The translations under genes were made by a program, and so were the position numbers. A DNA stretch of 54,062 nt from CAYXVF01 sp964468125 (GTDB taxonomy: Bacteria; Myxococcota; XYA12-FULL-58-9; CAYXVF01). The notes beneath the pieces were generated by a model that did no database searches, was not told the origin of the DNA, and was given only the letters and a program-made list of their open reading frames with translations. This document shows, in pieces, positions 17,712-26,360 of this stretch. Where the stretch lies: positions 1 to 54,062 of the forward strand of contig CAYXVF010000036.1 of NCBI GenBank assembly GCA_964468125.1, given 5' to 3'. The number at the start of each line of letters is the position of its first letter. Position 1 is the first letter of the stretch.

Positions 17712-18203
17712 ATGGCGGAGCAGCAGCCGCTCGTCGGCGTGATCATGGGAAGCACCAGCGACTGGGATGTCATGAAGGGGGCCTGCGAGGCGCTCGACGA
17801 TATGGGTGTCCCCTACGAGAAGAAAGTCGTTTCCGCTCACCGGACCCCGGACCGCATGTTCGAGTACGCGGAAAGCGCGGCCGAGCGCGGATTGAAGGTC
17901 ATCATCGCGGGCGCGGGCGGAGCCGCCCATCTGCCCGGAATGGTAGCCGCCAAGACGGTCGTCCCCGTGCTCGGCGTGCCCGTGAATGTTACGCCACTGA
18001 ACGGCGTCGATTCCTTGCTGTCGATCGTTCAGATGCCCAAAGGGGTCCCGGTGGGAACGCTCGCGGTGGGGAGGCCGGGCGCGATAAACGCGGGTCTTCT
18101 CGCCGCGTCGATAATTGGGAACGAGCTCCCCGAGGTCCGACAACGGCTCGAGGCTTTTCGCGCCTCACGTCGGGACCAGGTGCTGGGACAGGAGCTGCCA
18201 TGA
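17712..18203 (+). CDS. purE: N5-carboxyaminoimidazole ribonucleotide mutase
   Basis: The 163-residue class I PurE moves the carboxylate of N5-CAIR to give CAIR in purine synthesis. Visible signatures are the N-terminal GVIMGSTSDWDVM, the catalytic-region VVSAHRTPDRM, and GAGGAAHLPGMVAAKT. The start has GGAGG upstream. The gene overlaps purK by four bases (ATGA), so the pair is translationally coupled, and together they convert AIR to CAIR using ATP and bicarbonate. Confidence 0.97.
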   Translation: MAEQQPLVGVIMGSTSDWDVMKGACEALDDMGVPYEKKVVSAHRTPDRMFEYAESAAERGLKVIIAGAGGAAHLPGMVAAKTVVPVLGVPVNVTPLNGVDSLLSIVQMPKGVPVGTLAVGRPGAINAGLLAASIIGNELPEVRQRLEAFRASRRDQVLGQELP

Positions 18204-19324
18204 TCGCGCCGGGATCGACGCTCGGAATCCTCGGCGGGGGGCAGCTTGGTCGCATGATCGCCCTGGCGGCCCGCCCCTTTGGCTACCGTGTCGTGGTGAT
18301 GGACCCGTCGGCAGACTGCGCCGCGAAGCCGGTCGTGGAAGAGGTCGTGGTCGGGGAATTCGACGACGCGGAGGCGGCCGCCCGTCTGGCGGAGCTCGCG
18401 GACGTGGTCACGATCGAGATCGAGAAGATCGGTGTCGATGCGCTCGAAGCGGTGCGCTCTCGTGTGCCGCTTCGGCCGGGGGTCGAGGTCCTCGCGATGA
18501 TTCGAGACCGGGGCCGGCAAAAACGCTGGCTCGAGGACGCCGGTGCGCCACTCGGACCCTGGCGTCCCGCTGATGATGACGCTGAGTTGCGCCGCGCCCT
18601 CGATGCGCTTCCCGGCAAGTGCTTTGTGAAGAGCTGCACCGGTGGCTACGACGGACGCGGGCAAGTCGAGACCGAGTCCCCGGACGAGGCAGCGCGGGCC
18701 TGGGAGCAGCTCGGAAGCAGCCCGGTTGTGGTAGAGCAAGGGCTCGACCTCTCCTACGAGCTCTCGGTCATGGTCGCGCGCCGGCCGGGCGGCGAGGTCG
18801 TCACCTATGCGCCGGCACTCAACCACCACGAGAACCGGATTCTCGCCTGGTCTGCCTGGCCAGGAGCCATCGACGACGCCGTCGGCGCTCGGGCCCAGGC
18901 GGTCGCTCGGGATCTCGCGGCCAAGATGAGCCTCGAGGGCGTGCTCGCGGTCGAGATGTTCGTCACGAAGAGCCGAGAGCTTCTGGTCAATGAGCTCGCG
19001 CCTCGGGTCCACAACTCCTACCACGCGAGCGAGCGCAATGCAGCCTGCAGCCAATTCGAGCAGGCGGTCAGAGCCGTCTGCGGTCTGCCCTTGGGCGCCC
19101 CGGAGCCCCGCGGACACGCCGCGATCGTGAATTTGCTCGGGGATCTCTGGCTCAAGGAAGGCGGGGTACGCTGGGATGCGGCACTCAGCGTTCCTACCAC
19201 CGCGCTTCATCTCTACGGCAAGAGTGGACCGCGTCCGGGGCGCAAAATGGGGCATTTGTCCGCCACCGGTGACTCGGTGGCAGAAGCGGTGCAGCGCGCG
19301 CAGGAGGCGTTCGCCAAGCTGTAG
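18200..19324 (+). CDS. purK: N5-carboxyaminoimidazole ribonucleotide synthase
   Basis: The 374-residue ATP-grasp enzyme carboxylates AIR to N5-CAIR. It starts with the GILGGGQLGRMIALAARPFG nucleotide-fold segment. It then shows KSCTGGYDGRGQ (ATP-binding loop), a VVVEQGLDLSYELSV strand, and NELAPRVHNSYHASERNA near the metal site. The ATG overlaps the purE stop (ATGA). A longer open frame upstream belongs to the out-of-frame purE region and is not coding. The gene converges with the Mla operon, leaving 13 bp between stops. Confidence 0.97.
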   Translation: MIAPGSTLGILGGGQLGRMIALAARPFGYRVVVMDPSADCAAKPVVEEVVVGEFDDAEAAARLAELADVVTIEIEKIGVDALEAVRSRVPLRPGVEVLAMIRDRGRQKRWLEDAGAPLGPWRPADDDAELRRALDALPGKCFVKSCTGGYDGRGQVETESPDEAARAWEQLGSSPVVVEQGLDLSYELSVMVARRPGGEVVTYAPALNHHENRILAWSAWPGAIDDAVGARAQAVARDLAAKMSLEGVLAVEMFVTKSRELLVNELAPRVHNSYHASERNAACSQFEQAVRAVCGLPLGAPEPRGHAAIVNLLGDLWLKEGGVRWDAALSVPTTALHLYGKSGPRPGRKMGHLSATGDSVAEAVQRAQEAFAKL

Positions 19325-19337
19325 ACCGCTGCGCGAC

Positions 19338-20108
19338 TCACTCGTCTTCCGGTTTTTCCTCGGCGCCGCCGGTCGCGTCCGTGGGCGGATCCTCGGGCAG
19401 GAAGATCGGGCTGGGGTCGACCTCCTCCTCTCCGAGGGTGGGCTCGGTGGTCGGCTGCCCGGGGGTGGCGCTCAAGGGGAATTGCTGGGAGCCCTGAGGC
19501 AGCTCGATCACCTCTTCCACCGGGTCGCCGAGGCGAGCCATTTGCGTGAACGCTTCTCCCGCCGCTTCGTCGAGCAGCTCGCTGAGGATCCGGATCGCGT
19601 GGGCGAATTCGAGGGTAGGAACCTCACGGCGCTGATTGAAGCTGTAAGTCCACATCACTTCGCCGTCGCGAAAGCGCGCCAAGCGCAGACTCAAGGAGAG
19701 GTGGGCGAAGAGACGATCGCCGCTGTCGTAGAGCTCCACGGCGTGAAGGTCACCGTCGAGCGTATAGTCGGGCCGCTGCTCGCCGAGCTCGCGGGTGACC
19801 CCGGAGAAGAGACCGTACTCCTGCAGCCTGCGGGCGATGAGGTCGCTGATCATGCGGTTTGGCTTCACCGCCCACACGTCCGTGTCCCGGTAGCTGAGCT
19901 CGTAGGGGTTTCGCCGCACGACGATCTGAAACTTGTCGTAGGTGCTCTCCGCGTCGAGGTTGCGGACGCGCGCGAGCCCGGGGATCACCGCTCCGGGGCT
20001 CGTGTTCGACGGATTCATGTGAAGCACGAAATAGCGGTTTTGCTTGGTGCTTCCCCCAAAACACGCGGCGAGGAACGAGAGCCACACAGTGACAAGGGCA
20101 ACCTTCAT
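19338..20108 (-). CDS. Mla/MCE-associated outer-membrane lipoprotein (PqiC-like)
   Basis: The 256-residue lipoprotein has a lipobox LAAC at residues 13-16. Its core resembles the ABC-transport auxiliary lipoproteins (PqiC/YmbA type): YFVLHMNPSNTSPGA, then KFQIVVRRNPYELSYRDTD and a helix MISDLIARRLQEYGLF. The last 60 residues are a disordered Pro/Glu/Asp-rich tail. The ATG overlaps the mlaD-like stop (ATGA). In known systems such lipoproteins meet the MCE ring at the outer membrane, which fits its place as last gene of the operon. Confidence 0.8.
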   Translation of the reverse strand: MKVALVTVWLSFLAACFGGSTKQNRYFVLHMNPSNTSPGAVIPGLARVRNLDAESTYDKFQIVVRRNPYELSYRDTDVWAVKPNRMISDLIARRLQEYGLFSGVTRELGEQRPDYTLDGDLHAVELYDSGDRLFAHLSLSLRLARFRDGEVMWTYSFNQRREVPTLEFAHAIRILSELLDEAAGEAFTQMARLGDPVEEVIELPQGSQQFPLSATPGQPTTEPTLGEEEVDPSPIFLPEDPPTDATGGAEEKPEDE

Positions 20109-21112
20109 TCGCGGCCTCGCACCAAAGTCGAGGGATCCTGGGCGATGATTCGGCTGAACTCTCGCAGGTCTTCCGCAGCCTGCCTGAGATAGCTCAAACT
20201 GGCGGTGAAATCCTCACGGCTCGCACGCACCGCGAGGTCCAGGTCATCGATCAAGACCGTCATGCGGTCGAGGGTTGTAGAGAGCTTGCTGAGCGCTTCG
20301 CCGGTTTCACTTTCGGCAAGGCGCGCATTCAACGATTCCATCGCGCGTCGCGTCGCGCTCAGCGTGCGCGCGAGATCGTTCGGATCGATTCTCTCGAGCG
20401 GTCTGCGCACCGCGGCGGTGATCGCTGTGATGTCTTCCTGGACCTGCTTCAATGAATCCGCACCGCTCTTCGTCAGCTCCGCGATCCCTTCCGTGGCGTC
20501 GCCGACGCCGTTGAGGGCTCGGCTCATGGGCTCCTGGTTTACGCGCAAGAAGCCATCGGCACTGCGTGCGAAGGAGCTCATGTTCTCCACCAGTTCTTCG
20601 ACCCGCTCCCGGTTCTCATCACGGGTCCAGAGGGCGATTTGGTCCGCCACCTGGCTCACCTTCAGGGCGACATTTTCCGCCTGGTCGACGATGCGGTCCA
20701 TGAATCCAGGGTCCGAGGGGAGCAGCGAGCCCGGCGAGATCCGCGGTTTGCTCGCGTCGCCGCCGCCGACCAGGTTGATCGACTTCAGGCCGGTGAGGCC
20801 GCTCGCATCGAGTGCGGCGAGCGTCCCTTCGTAGAGCACGGTCCCTTCGTTCAGGCTGAATTCCACCTCGATGGCGCCTGGGTCGTCTGGAGCAATGCGC
20901 ATGTCTTCGACCCGGCCCACCCGCAACCCGCGGTATTTGACCGGCGCGCTCACCTCGAGGCCGCTGACGCTGCCCGTGAAGCGAGTTCGGTACGTATCTC
21001 GACGCTCGAAGATGGAAAGGCCCATCAGAGTCACGAGCGTGCCCACCACGAGGAAACCTCCGGTGAGAAGAAAGGCGCCCAAACGCGCCTTCTGTGCCCG
21101 TGAGAGCTCCAC
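20105..21112 (-). CDS. mlaD: MCE-domain substrate-binding protein (MlaD-like)
   Basis: The 335-residue protein has one N-terminal membrane segment (about 11-34). A single MCE domain (about 38-115) contains GLEVSAPVKYRGLRVGRVEDM and a LTGLKSINL segment. A long helical C-terminal region (about 130-330) has coiled-coil character. MCE domains form hexameric rings that carry phospholipids through the periplasm. The long tail is far larger than in E. coli MlaD (about 180 residues) and could form a needle or tube as in other MCE proteins. It is the third-from-last coding step in a tight five-gene operon, four bases downstream of the ATPase. Confidence 0.9.
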   Translation of the reverse strand: MELSRAQKARLGAFLLTGGFLVVGTLVTLMGLSIFERRDTYRTRFTGSVSGLEVSAPVKYRGLRVGRVEDMRIAPDDPGAIEVEFSLNEGTVLYEGTLAALDASGLTGLKSINLVGGGDASKPRISPGSLLPSDPGFMDRIVDQAENVALKVSQVADQIALWTRDENRERVEELVENMSSFARSADGFLRVNQEPMSRALNGVGDATEGIAELTKSGADSLKQVQEDITAITAAVRRPLERIDPNDLARTLSATRRAMESLNARLAESETGEALSKLSTTLDRMTVLIDDLDLAVRASREDFTASLSYLRQAAEDLREFSRIIAQDPSTLVRGRE

Positions 21113-21115
21113 TGT

Positions 21116-21916
21116 CTAGTCCCCTCCCCCGAGTGCGTCGTAAACGTCTTCACCCACTGCGATGCCCCCGGCTCCCACGCGATCGAAAAAGGCGCGCACA
21201 TGCGGGTGCTCGCTCGCCATGACCTGTTCCAAGGGGCCGTCTTCTAGCACCTTGCCCCGTCCCAGCATCGTGACGCAATCGGCGATGGTTTTGATGCTCT
21301 CGAGCTCGTGAGTGACGATGACCATCGCCATTCCGAACTGGTCACGAATGGCGAGGAGCAGCTGGTCGAGCCCCGCGGCGGTGATCGGATCCAAGCCGGC
21401 GGAGGGCTCGTCGAAGAACAGGATCTCCGGGTCCATGACGAGGGCCCGTGCGATCGCCGCCCGCTTCAACATGCCCCCCGAGAGCTCCTTGGGACTCAAA
21501 CCCGCCGCGTGACTCAGGTCGAACATGGCGAGCTTCATGCGCACCACGTCATCGATGATCTCCGGAGGCAACTGGGTTCGCTCGCGCAGGGGGAGGGCGA
21601 CGTTGTCGTGGAGGCTCATCGAGTTCAGCAGCGCGCCGGCCTGAAACATCATCCCGATCCGACCCATCACCGCTTCGAGCTCCGGTTCGTCCGCCTCCGC
21701 GAGATTGCAGCCCAGAAGCTCAACCCGTCCTCCGGCGGGTCGCAGCAGGCCGATGATGTGCTTCAGCAGCGTGCTTTTGCCCGACCCGGAACCGCCTAGG
21801 ATCACACGAATCTCGCCCTTCGCGACTTTGGTGCTGACCCCGTCGAGTATCGTGCGGGTGCCGTAACTCGCGATCAGGTCGCTGACCACCACCGGGTATT
21901 CGTAGTCTGTCGACAC
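21116..21916 (-). CDS. mlaF: Lipid-transport ABC ATPase (MlaF-like)
   Basis: The 266-residue ATPase has Walker A GGSGSGKSTLLKHI, signature LSGGMLKRAAIARAL, Walker B ILFFDEPSAGLDP and the switch His in VTHELESI. The signature is typical of the MlaF branch that drives MCE lipid transporters. It lies between the permease (8-bp gap) and the MCE protein (three-base gap). It should pair as a dimer with the MlaE-like permease at the inner membrane. Confidence 0.92.
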   Translation of the reverse strand: MSTDYEYPVVVSDLIASYGTRTILDGVSTKVAKGEIRVILGGSGSGKSTLLKHIIGLLRPAGGRVELLGCNLAEADEPELEAVMGRIGMMFQAGALLNSMSLHDNVALPLRERTQLPPEIIDDVVRMKLAMFDLSHAAGLSPKELSGGMLKRAAIARALVMDPEILFFDEPSAGLDPITAAGLDQLLLAIRDQFGMAMVIVTHELESIKTIADCVTMLGRGKVLEDGPLEQVMASEHPHVRAFFDRVGAGGIAVGEDVYDALGGGD

Positions 21917-21924
21917 GGTCCCCC

Positions 21925-22998
21925 TCAGAAGTAGAACAGAATACTGAAGATCGCGTCCGCCACGATCACCGCGAAGATGCTAGCAACGACGCTCGTGGTG
22001 GTGCTCTTTCCTACCGCGTCGGCACCACCGCCCGTGCGCATGCCACAGAGTGTTCCAATCGTCACGATGATGTTGGCGAAGGCGACGCTCTTCACGAGTC
22101 CGGTCATGATGTCGCGGGTGAGCAGCACCTGCTGAAGTCGGTTCATGAAGGGCACCGCACCCACGTCGAGATAGGTGGCCGCCACGAGGAACCCGCCACC
22201 TATCGCTAGAACGTTCGCGAACATGGTCAATAGCGGCTGGGTCAGGGTGATGGCGATCACCTTGGGGGTGATGAGGAACCGTATCGGGTTGATCCCCATC
22301 GTCCGGAGCGCATCGAGCTCCTCGGTGATGCGCATCGTGCCTACCTCTGCGGCGACCGCCGAGCCGCTTCTTCCGGCGACGACAATCGCGGTGATGAGCG
22401 GCCCGAGCTCGCGGGTGACCGCGAGTCCAACGAGATCCACGACGAAGATGTTGGCACCGAAGTTACGCAGCTGCTCAGCGCTCTGCAGGGACATGGTCCC
22501 ACCCACGAGAAACGCGATGAGGCCCACGACGCCGAGCGCCTGGGAGCCAATGAGCGCCATCTGAGTGGCGGTTTCCCCCCAGCGAATTCCCCGGCGTTTG
22601 AACAGACCGGTCACCGTGAACCAAGCAACGTCGGCGCACAGAAGCAGGTACTGGAGCGCCACTTCTCGGGCCAGAATCGCGAGCTCTCCCCAGCGCTCCA
22701 GGAGGGGAGGCGGGCGAAGGGTGGCGTCGTCCTGCTCGCCAGGGAAGGGGAAGAGCTCGAGCGTGCGTTTGACCTCTGGATGAATGCCCTCGAGATGCAG
22801 TCTGACGCCTCGGCGCCGTGCCTCCCGGGCGAGGTCAGCGAGTACCGCCACGCCGACGCTATCGATGGCACGCACGGCGGAGAGATCGACCGTATGCTCC
22901 CCCGCTCGGGGCAGCTCGCTCCGCAGCGAGGCGGCGGTGGGGCGTGCGTTCTCGCGGTCGATTCGCTCGGGAAGGGCGTCCACGGGGCCGGTCCTCAA
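21925..22998 (-). CDS. mlaE: STAS-MlaE fusion lipid permease
   Basis: The 357-residue protein fuses an N-terminal STAS-like domain (about 10-90, with VDLSAVRAIDSVGVAVLADL) to an MlaE permease (about 100-357). The permease part shows LVGGTMSLQSAEQLRNFGA, ELGPLITAIVVAGRSGSAVA and EELDALRTMGINPIRF, all typical of MlaE. In E. coli the STAS protein MlaB is separate and binds MlaF, so this fusion replaces it. Its ATG overlaps the upstream barrel-protein stop by four bases (ATGA). Confidence 0.92.
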   Translation of the reverse strand: MRTGPVDALPERIDRENARPTAASLRSELPRAGEHTVDLSAVRAIDSVGVAVLADLAREARRRGVRLHLEGIHPEVKRTLELFPFPGEQDDATLRPPPLLERWGELAILAREVALQYLLLCADVAWFTVTGLFKRRGIRWGETATQMALIGSQALGVVGLIAFLVGGTMSLQSAEQLRNFGANIFVVDLVGLAVTRELGPLITAIVVAGRSGSAVAAEVGTMRITEELDALRTMGINPIRFLITPKVIAITLTQPLLTMFANVLAIGGGFLVAATYLDVGAVPFMNRLQQVLLTRDIMTGLVKSVAFANIIVTIGTLCGMRTGGGADAVGKSTTTSVVASIFAVIVADAIFSILFYF

Positions 22999-24581
22999 GG
23001 CAGGGCCAGACTGAATCGCAGGAGCACGTCCTGCGACAGCTGGTCTTCGAGTGAAATGTTTCGGTTGCGCAGGAAACGCAGGAGGTAGTTGACGCTGAAA
23101 TACTCGGTCAGCTTGATGTTTACGGTCCCTTCGATGTTGACGATCGCCGGTTCGCCGCGGTCGAACGGCAGCAGCGAATCGAACTCGATGCTCGCGAACA
23201 CGTAGCGGCCAATTCGCGCCCGCCCGATGATGATCGCTTCAACGCCGGTCTGATCCGAGCTCGGCACTTGCACGAAATTCGCGAAGCCATCCGCGTCGTC
23301 CGTGCGCGCAAAGAGTCTTCGCGTGAGGACTTGTCGCGCACCCAAGCCGACGCGGACGATCCCCTCGGCGGCGAGGGTCTTGAGGGGGCGTAGGTTGACG
23401 CCGAGTCCCTGACGCAGGTTCGAGAGGCCGAAGGGCGGCCGCAGCCGGGCGCTCGTTACGTTGTCACGTTGGAAAACGACGGTTTCCTCGTCGACCGCGA
23501 ATTTGCGCACGTTCACCGCTTCATCGAAGAACTCGCGGCTGTAGAACAGATTCGTCTCGGCCCCGAGGCTCAGGTAGGGCCCGATCCACGAGTAAAGGGG
23601 GTAGACGTAGAGTGAATCGAGCTCCGCGCGATCCTGGGTCTGGATCAGCTGGTCGCGGTTTGCCGGTTGGGTCACCCCTTGTTCGATGTCGAGGGAGTTG
23701 ACCAAGGGGCCGCCGAAGATCTCCGCATTGATCCGCCCGTCGAGAAAGGCGCGCAAGTTGTAGGTGACACCATTTTGCTGGCCTACTACGTTGTTTCGCG
23801 AGTTGAGGCTCGCGTCACCGCCGATGATCGCATTCCAGCCGAATCCGTCGCTCTCCTGGAAAAACAAGTTTTGCGCGGAGAGTGCGCTCATTTCCCCACC
23901 GCCCTCGAAGTTCAGAGTCTCCTCGTCGAGAACCCAGAGGAAGTGGGTATGCTTGCCCGGGAGCAGGCGCACGGTGGCGAAATCGGTGCGCGCGCGGTAG
24001 GTTTCGCCGACGGGCACGATTTTGTAGAGCCCTGGTGCAACGACCCACGTAGAGATCGGCTCACCCGCTTGTTCGTTCGTGCCGAAGCCGACCCCCATGT
24101 ACTGACGGTCGTCCATGCGGATCAGCTCATAGGAGGCGCGCAAAGAGTTGAAGCTCGGGTTGACCACGTGCACCGTCAACCCGGACCAGGTCACCGCGAC
24201 GATCGTCGTGTTCATTTCACGGACTTCCGCCGGGAACGACAGTCGCTGCTCTTCGGAACCGGAGCCGAGATACACCGTATACTTCCCAGGGCTCAGGACG
24301 ATGCGCTCACCGGTCTTGGCCTCGCGAATTCGCTTGCCGTCCTGCACGATTGTCACCGGCGGCTCGTCGAGGGAATTCATCATCGACGGCACGAAGACCG
24401 CGCCTTTGCCGTAGGGGATCAGGGTGGGATCGAGGCTCAGCTGCTCGCGAATCGTCCCCGCCGTCCAGCCGTGGTCGAGGTCGAGGCGCGGGTCGTCGCG
24501 GCCCAGGGTCTTGCTTTGGGCAAAGGCCGGCCCTGCCGCCAGGAGCACCGCGATACATGCGAATCGAGCCACTGTCCGCAA
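22995..24581 (-). CDS. Secreted PEGA-like/beta-barrel protein heading the Mla operon
   Basis: The 528-residue product starts with a signal peptide (cleavage near AFAQS, residue 22). The N-terminal half (about 60-230) looks like small beta-sandwich domains of PEGA type, with PPVTIVQDGKRI, LSPGKYTVYLGSG and VVAPGLYKIVPVG. The C-terminal half (about 240-528) has amphipathic alternating strands, many aromatics and a final strand LLRFSLALP, suggesting an outer-membrane barrel. I do not recognise the family. It is first in the operon and overlaps mlaE, so it is co-expressed with the MCE transporter and may be its outer-membrane partner. That role is inference. Confidence 0.65.
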   Translation of the reverse strand: MRTVARFACIAVLLAAGPAFAQSKTLGRDDPRLDLDHGWTAGTIREQLSLDPTLIPYGKGAVFVPSMMNSLDEPPVTIVQDGKRIREAKTGERIVLSPGKYTVYLGSGSEEQRLSFPAEVREMNTTIVAVTWSGLTVHVVNPSFNSLRASYELIRMDDRQYMGVGFGTNEQAGEPISTWVVAPGLYKIVPVGETYRARTDFATVRLLPGKHTHFLWVLDEETLNFEGGGEMSALSAQNLFFQESDGFGWNAIIGGDASLNSRNNVVGQQNGVTYNLRAFLDGRINAEIFGGPLVNSLDIEQGVTQPANRDQLIQTQDRAELDSLYVYPLYSWIGPYLSLGAETNLFYSREFFDEAVNVRKFAVDEETVVFQRDNVTSARLRPPFGLSNLRQGLGVNLRPLKTLAAEGIVRVGLGARQVLTRRLFARTDDADGFANFVQVPSSDQTGVEAIIIGRARIGRYVFASIEFDSLLPFDRGEPAIVNIEGTVNIKLTEYFSVNYLLRFLRNRNISLEDQLSQDVLLRFSLALP

Positions 24582-24626
24582 GGTAGCGGAAGGCCGACTC
24601 CCGTTCTAGTTGGCCCTGGTAGAGCC

Positions 24627-25454
24627 TCAGGCGCTCGGCGGGGGCGGCGTATAGCCTCCGGGAGGCTCCCATTCGCCGGTTTCGTTCGTCACCGTCAGGC
24701 ACTCGAATCCGTCCTCGGTGACGACGATGGTGTGCTCGTATTGAGCGGAGAGCTCACGGTCGATGGTGACCGCGGTCCAGCCGTCGTCGAGAACCACGGC
24801 GTCGTAGTCGCCAACGTTGATCATCGGCTCGACAGTAAAGGTCATGCCCGCGCGCAGCTTCTTACCTCGGCCGCGCTCGCCGTAGTGCGGGATCTGCGGA
24901 TCTTCGTGGAAGGTACGCCCAATGCCGTGGCCGACGAAGTCCCGAACCACCGAGTATCCCTCGGCTTCTGCGTAGCTCTGGATCGCGTAACCGATGTCGC
25001 CGAGTCGGGCCTCCGGGGAGACCACCGCGATTCCCCGGCGATGGGCCTCGAGAGTCACCTCGAGGAGACGACGCGCCTCTTCGCCGAGAGTACCGACTCC
25101 AACGGTCGAGGCGTTATCGCCATGAAAACCGTCCACCACCAAGGTGACGTCGATCCCGACGATGTCGCCTTCCTTCAGCACATCTTTCGCGCTCGGGATC
25201 CCGTGGCAAATGACCTCGTTGATCGATGTGCAAATGCTCTTCGGAAAGCCGCGGTAGTTCAGAGGCGCAGGGCGTGCGTCGTGCCGCTTGGCGAAGTCCA
25301 TCTGGAGGTCGTCGATGTCCTGGGTGGTCATTCCCGGCGCGACTTGCTCGATGATCCGCGCGAGACACTCGGAGGCGAGGCGGCCCGCCCGGCGCATTCC
25401 CTCGATCTCCTCCGGGCTCTTGATGATGATCTTTTGCTCGCGTCCAAACAGCAT
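24627..25454 (-). CDS. map: Methionine aminopeptidase, type I
   Basis: The 275-residue enzyme removes the initiator methionine. Dimetal ligands are visible: Asp in GIDVTLVVDGFHGDNAST (two Asp), His in GHGIGRTFHEDPQIPHYG, and Glu in FTVEPMIN and YEHTIVVTEDG. The C-terminal 20 residues are a Pro/Gly-rich tail. I chose the ATG at 25454 because AGGAGG lies nine bases upstream; the longer frame from 25511 adds a run of Arg residues. It is 45 bp upstream of the Mla operon on the same strand and could be co-transcribed with it. Confidence 0.95.
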   Translation of the reverse strand: MLFGREQKIIIKSPEEIEGMRRAGRLASECLARIIEQVAPGMTTQDIDDLQMDFAKRHDARPAPLNYRGFPKSICTSINEVICHGIPSAKDVLKEGDIVGIDVTLVVDGFHGDNASTVGVGTLGEEARRLLEVTLEAHRRGIAVVSPEARLGDIGYAIQSYAEAEGYSVVRDFVGHGIGRTFHEDPQIPHYGERGRGKKLRAGMTFTVEPMINVGDYDAVVLDDGWTAVTIDRELSAQYEHTIVVTEDGFECLTVTNETGEWEPPGGYTPPPPSA

Positions 25455-25587
25455 CGAACGACGCCTCCTAGGGCGATGACGCTTCCGGCGCCCCGAATTG
25501 CGGCGAGACACGGACCGTCCCCTGTTACGAGTGAGGGCTTTCCTTCGCCGAGTGGCGCGGATTTTTCAAGCGGCCTTTTCGCCCTGC

Positions 25588-26262
25588 TCAGTTTGGGGTT
25601 GTGATGTTGTGACGTCGCATCAGGCGATAGAGGAACGTGCGATTGATGTTTGCCGCCCGGGCAGCCGACGAAATGTTGTTCGGGTGGTTCTCGAGCAGGT
25701 TTTGAACGAAGAGCCGTTCTGCCTCACCTTGCACTTTCCGACGCAGCGTCTCCTTGAGGTCTTTCAGCTCGTCATTGGTCCGGGGGATCACGAAGTTCGG
25801 CTCGAGCTCTTTGAGCAGGTCAAACATGGTTCGGTGCTCGTGCGCCATTTGTTGTTGGAGCTCGGCGATTTGGCGATTTTTGCGGTAGACCTCGACCTCG
25901 CGCTCGACCACGACCCGCAGCTGGTTGTTATGCCACGGTTTGACCACGAAGCTGCTGATGCGCCCGACGTTCGTCAGCTGGACCACGTCGTCGATGTCCG
26001 TGTAGGCCGTCATGACCACCCGCGACGTCTCTGGGTGGCTGAGCTGGAGACGCTGCAAAACGTCCAATCCGCTCATCTCGGGCATGCGCTGATCGACGAT
26101 GGCCACGGCCACGTCCTTGCCCTCGATCGCTGAGAGGGCGCGTGTGCCACTGTTCGCACAGATGACGAGAAAGCGGTCTTCGAACAGCCGCTCGCACACC
26201 TCGAGGGTGTCCAGATCATCATCGACGAACAGAATCGTTTCGCGTTCAGCCAAGCCGTTCAT
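25588..26262 (-). CDS. Response regulator with Fis-type DNA-binding domain, no AAA+
   Basis: The 224-residue protein has a receiver domain (about 8-125) with phospho-acceptor Asp57 in VAIVDQRMPEMSG, conserved MTAY and KPW. A coiled-coil linker (about 125-160) follows. The Fis-type helix-turn-helix at the C-terminus reads ISSAARAANINRTFLYRLM. It lacks the sigma-54-activating AAA+ domain of NtrC, so it probably acts as a simple activator or repressor. No kinase is adjacent. I chose the ATG at 26262. The minus strand carries a perfect TTGACA at 26298-26293, but no good -10. Confidence 0.88.
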   Translation of the reverse strand: MNGLAERETILFVDDDLDTLEVCERLFEDRFLVICANSGTRALSAIEGKDVAVAIVDQRMPEMSGLDVLQRLQLSHPETSRVVMTAYTDIDDVVQLTNVGRISSFVVKPWHNNQLRVVVEREVEVYRKNRQIAELQQQMAHEHRTMFDLLKELEPNFVIPRTNDELKDLKETLRRKVQGEAERLFVQNLLENHPNNISSAARAANINRTFLYRLMRRHNITTPN

Positions 26263-26339
26263 ACCGTGAAAACTCTGAAAAAAGGGGGGCGTTGTCAAAC
26301 CCTCGGTGTCGAATAACGCGCGGGAAATCCGCCTCGATA

Positions 26340-26358
26340 CTGGGTCTGCGGGACCCAG
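26340..26358 (-). terminator. Hairpin after the NAD salvage operon
   Basis: A perfect 7-bp stem (CTGGGTC 26340-26346, GACCCAG 26352-26358, loop TGCGG) lies two bases beyond the pncA-like stop codon. No T-tract follows on the minus strand, so it may be a weak terminator or an mRNA 3' end stabiliser. Confidence 0.4.
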
Positions 26359-26360
26359 AC

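Noticed and set aside
26293..26298. Perfect TTGACA as promoter of the Fis-type regulator
   Set aside because: At 16-18 bp spacing there is no acceptable -10, so I did not list it as a promoter.
26340..26358. Hairpin as a CRISPR-like or mobile repeat
   Set aside because: It occurs once, with no flanking repeats or spacers; the terminator-like reading is enough.
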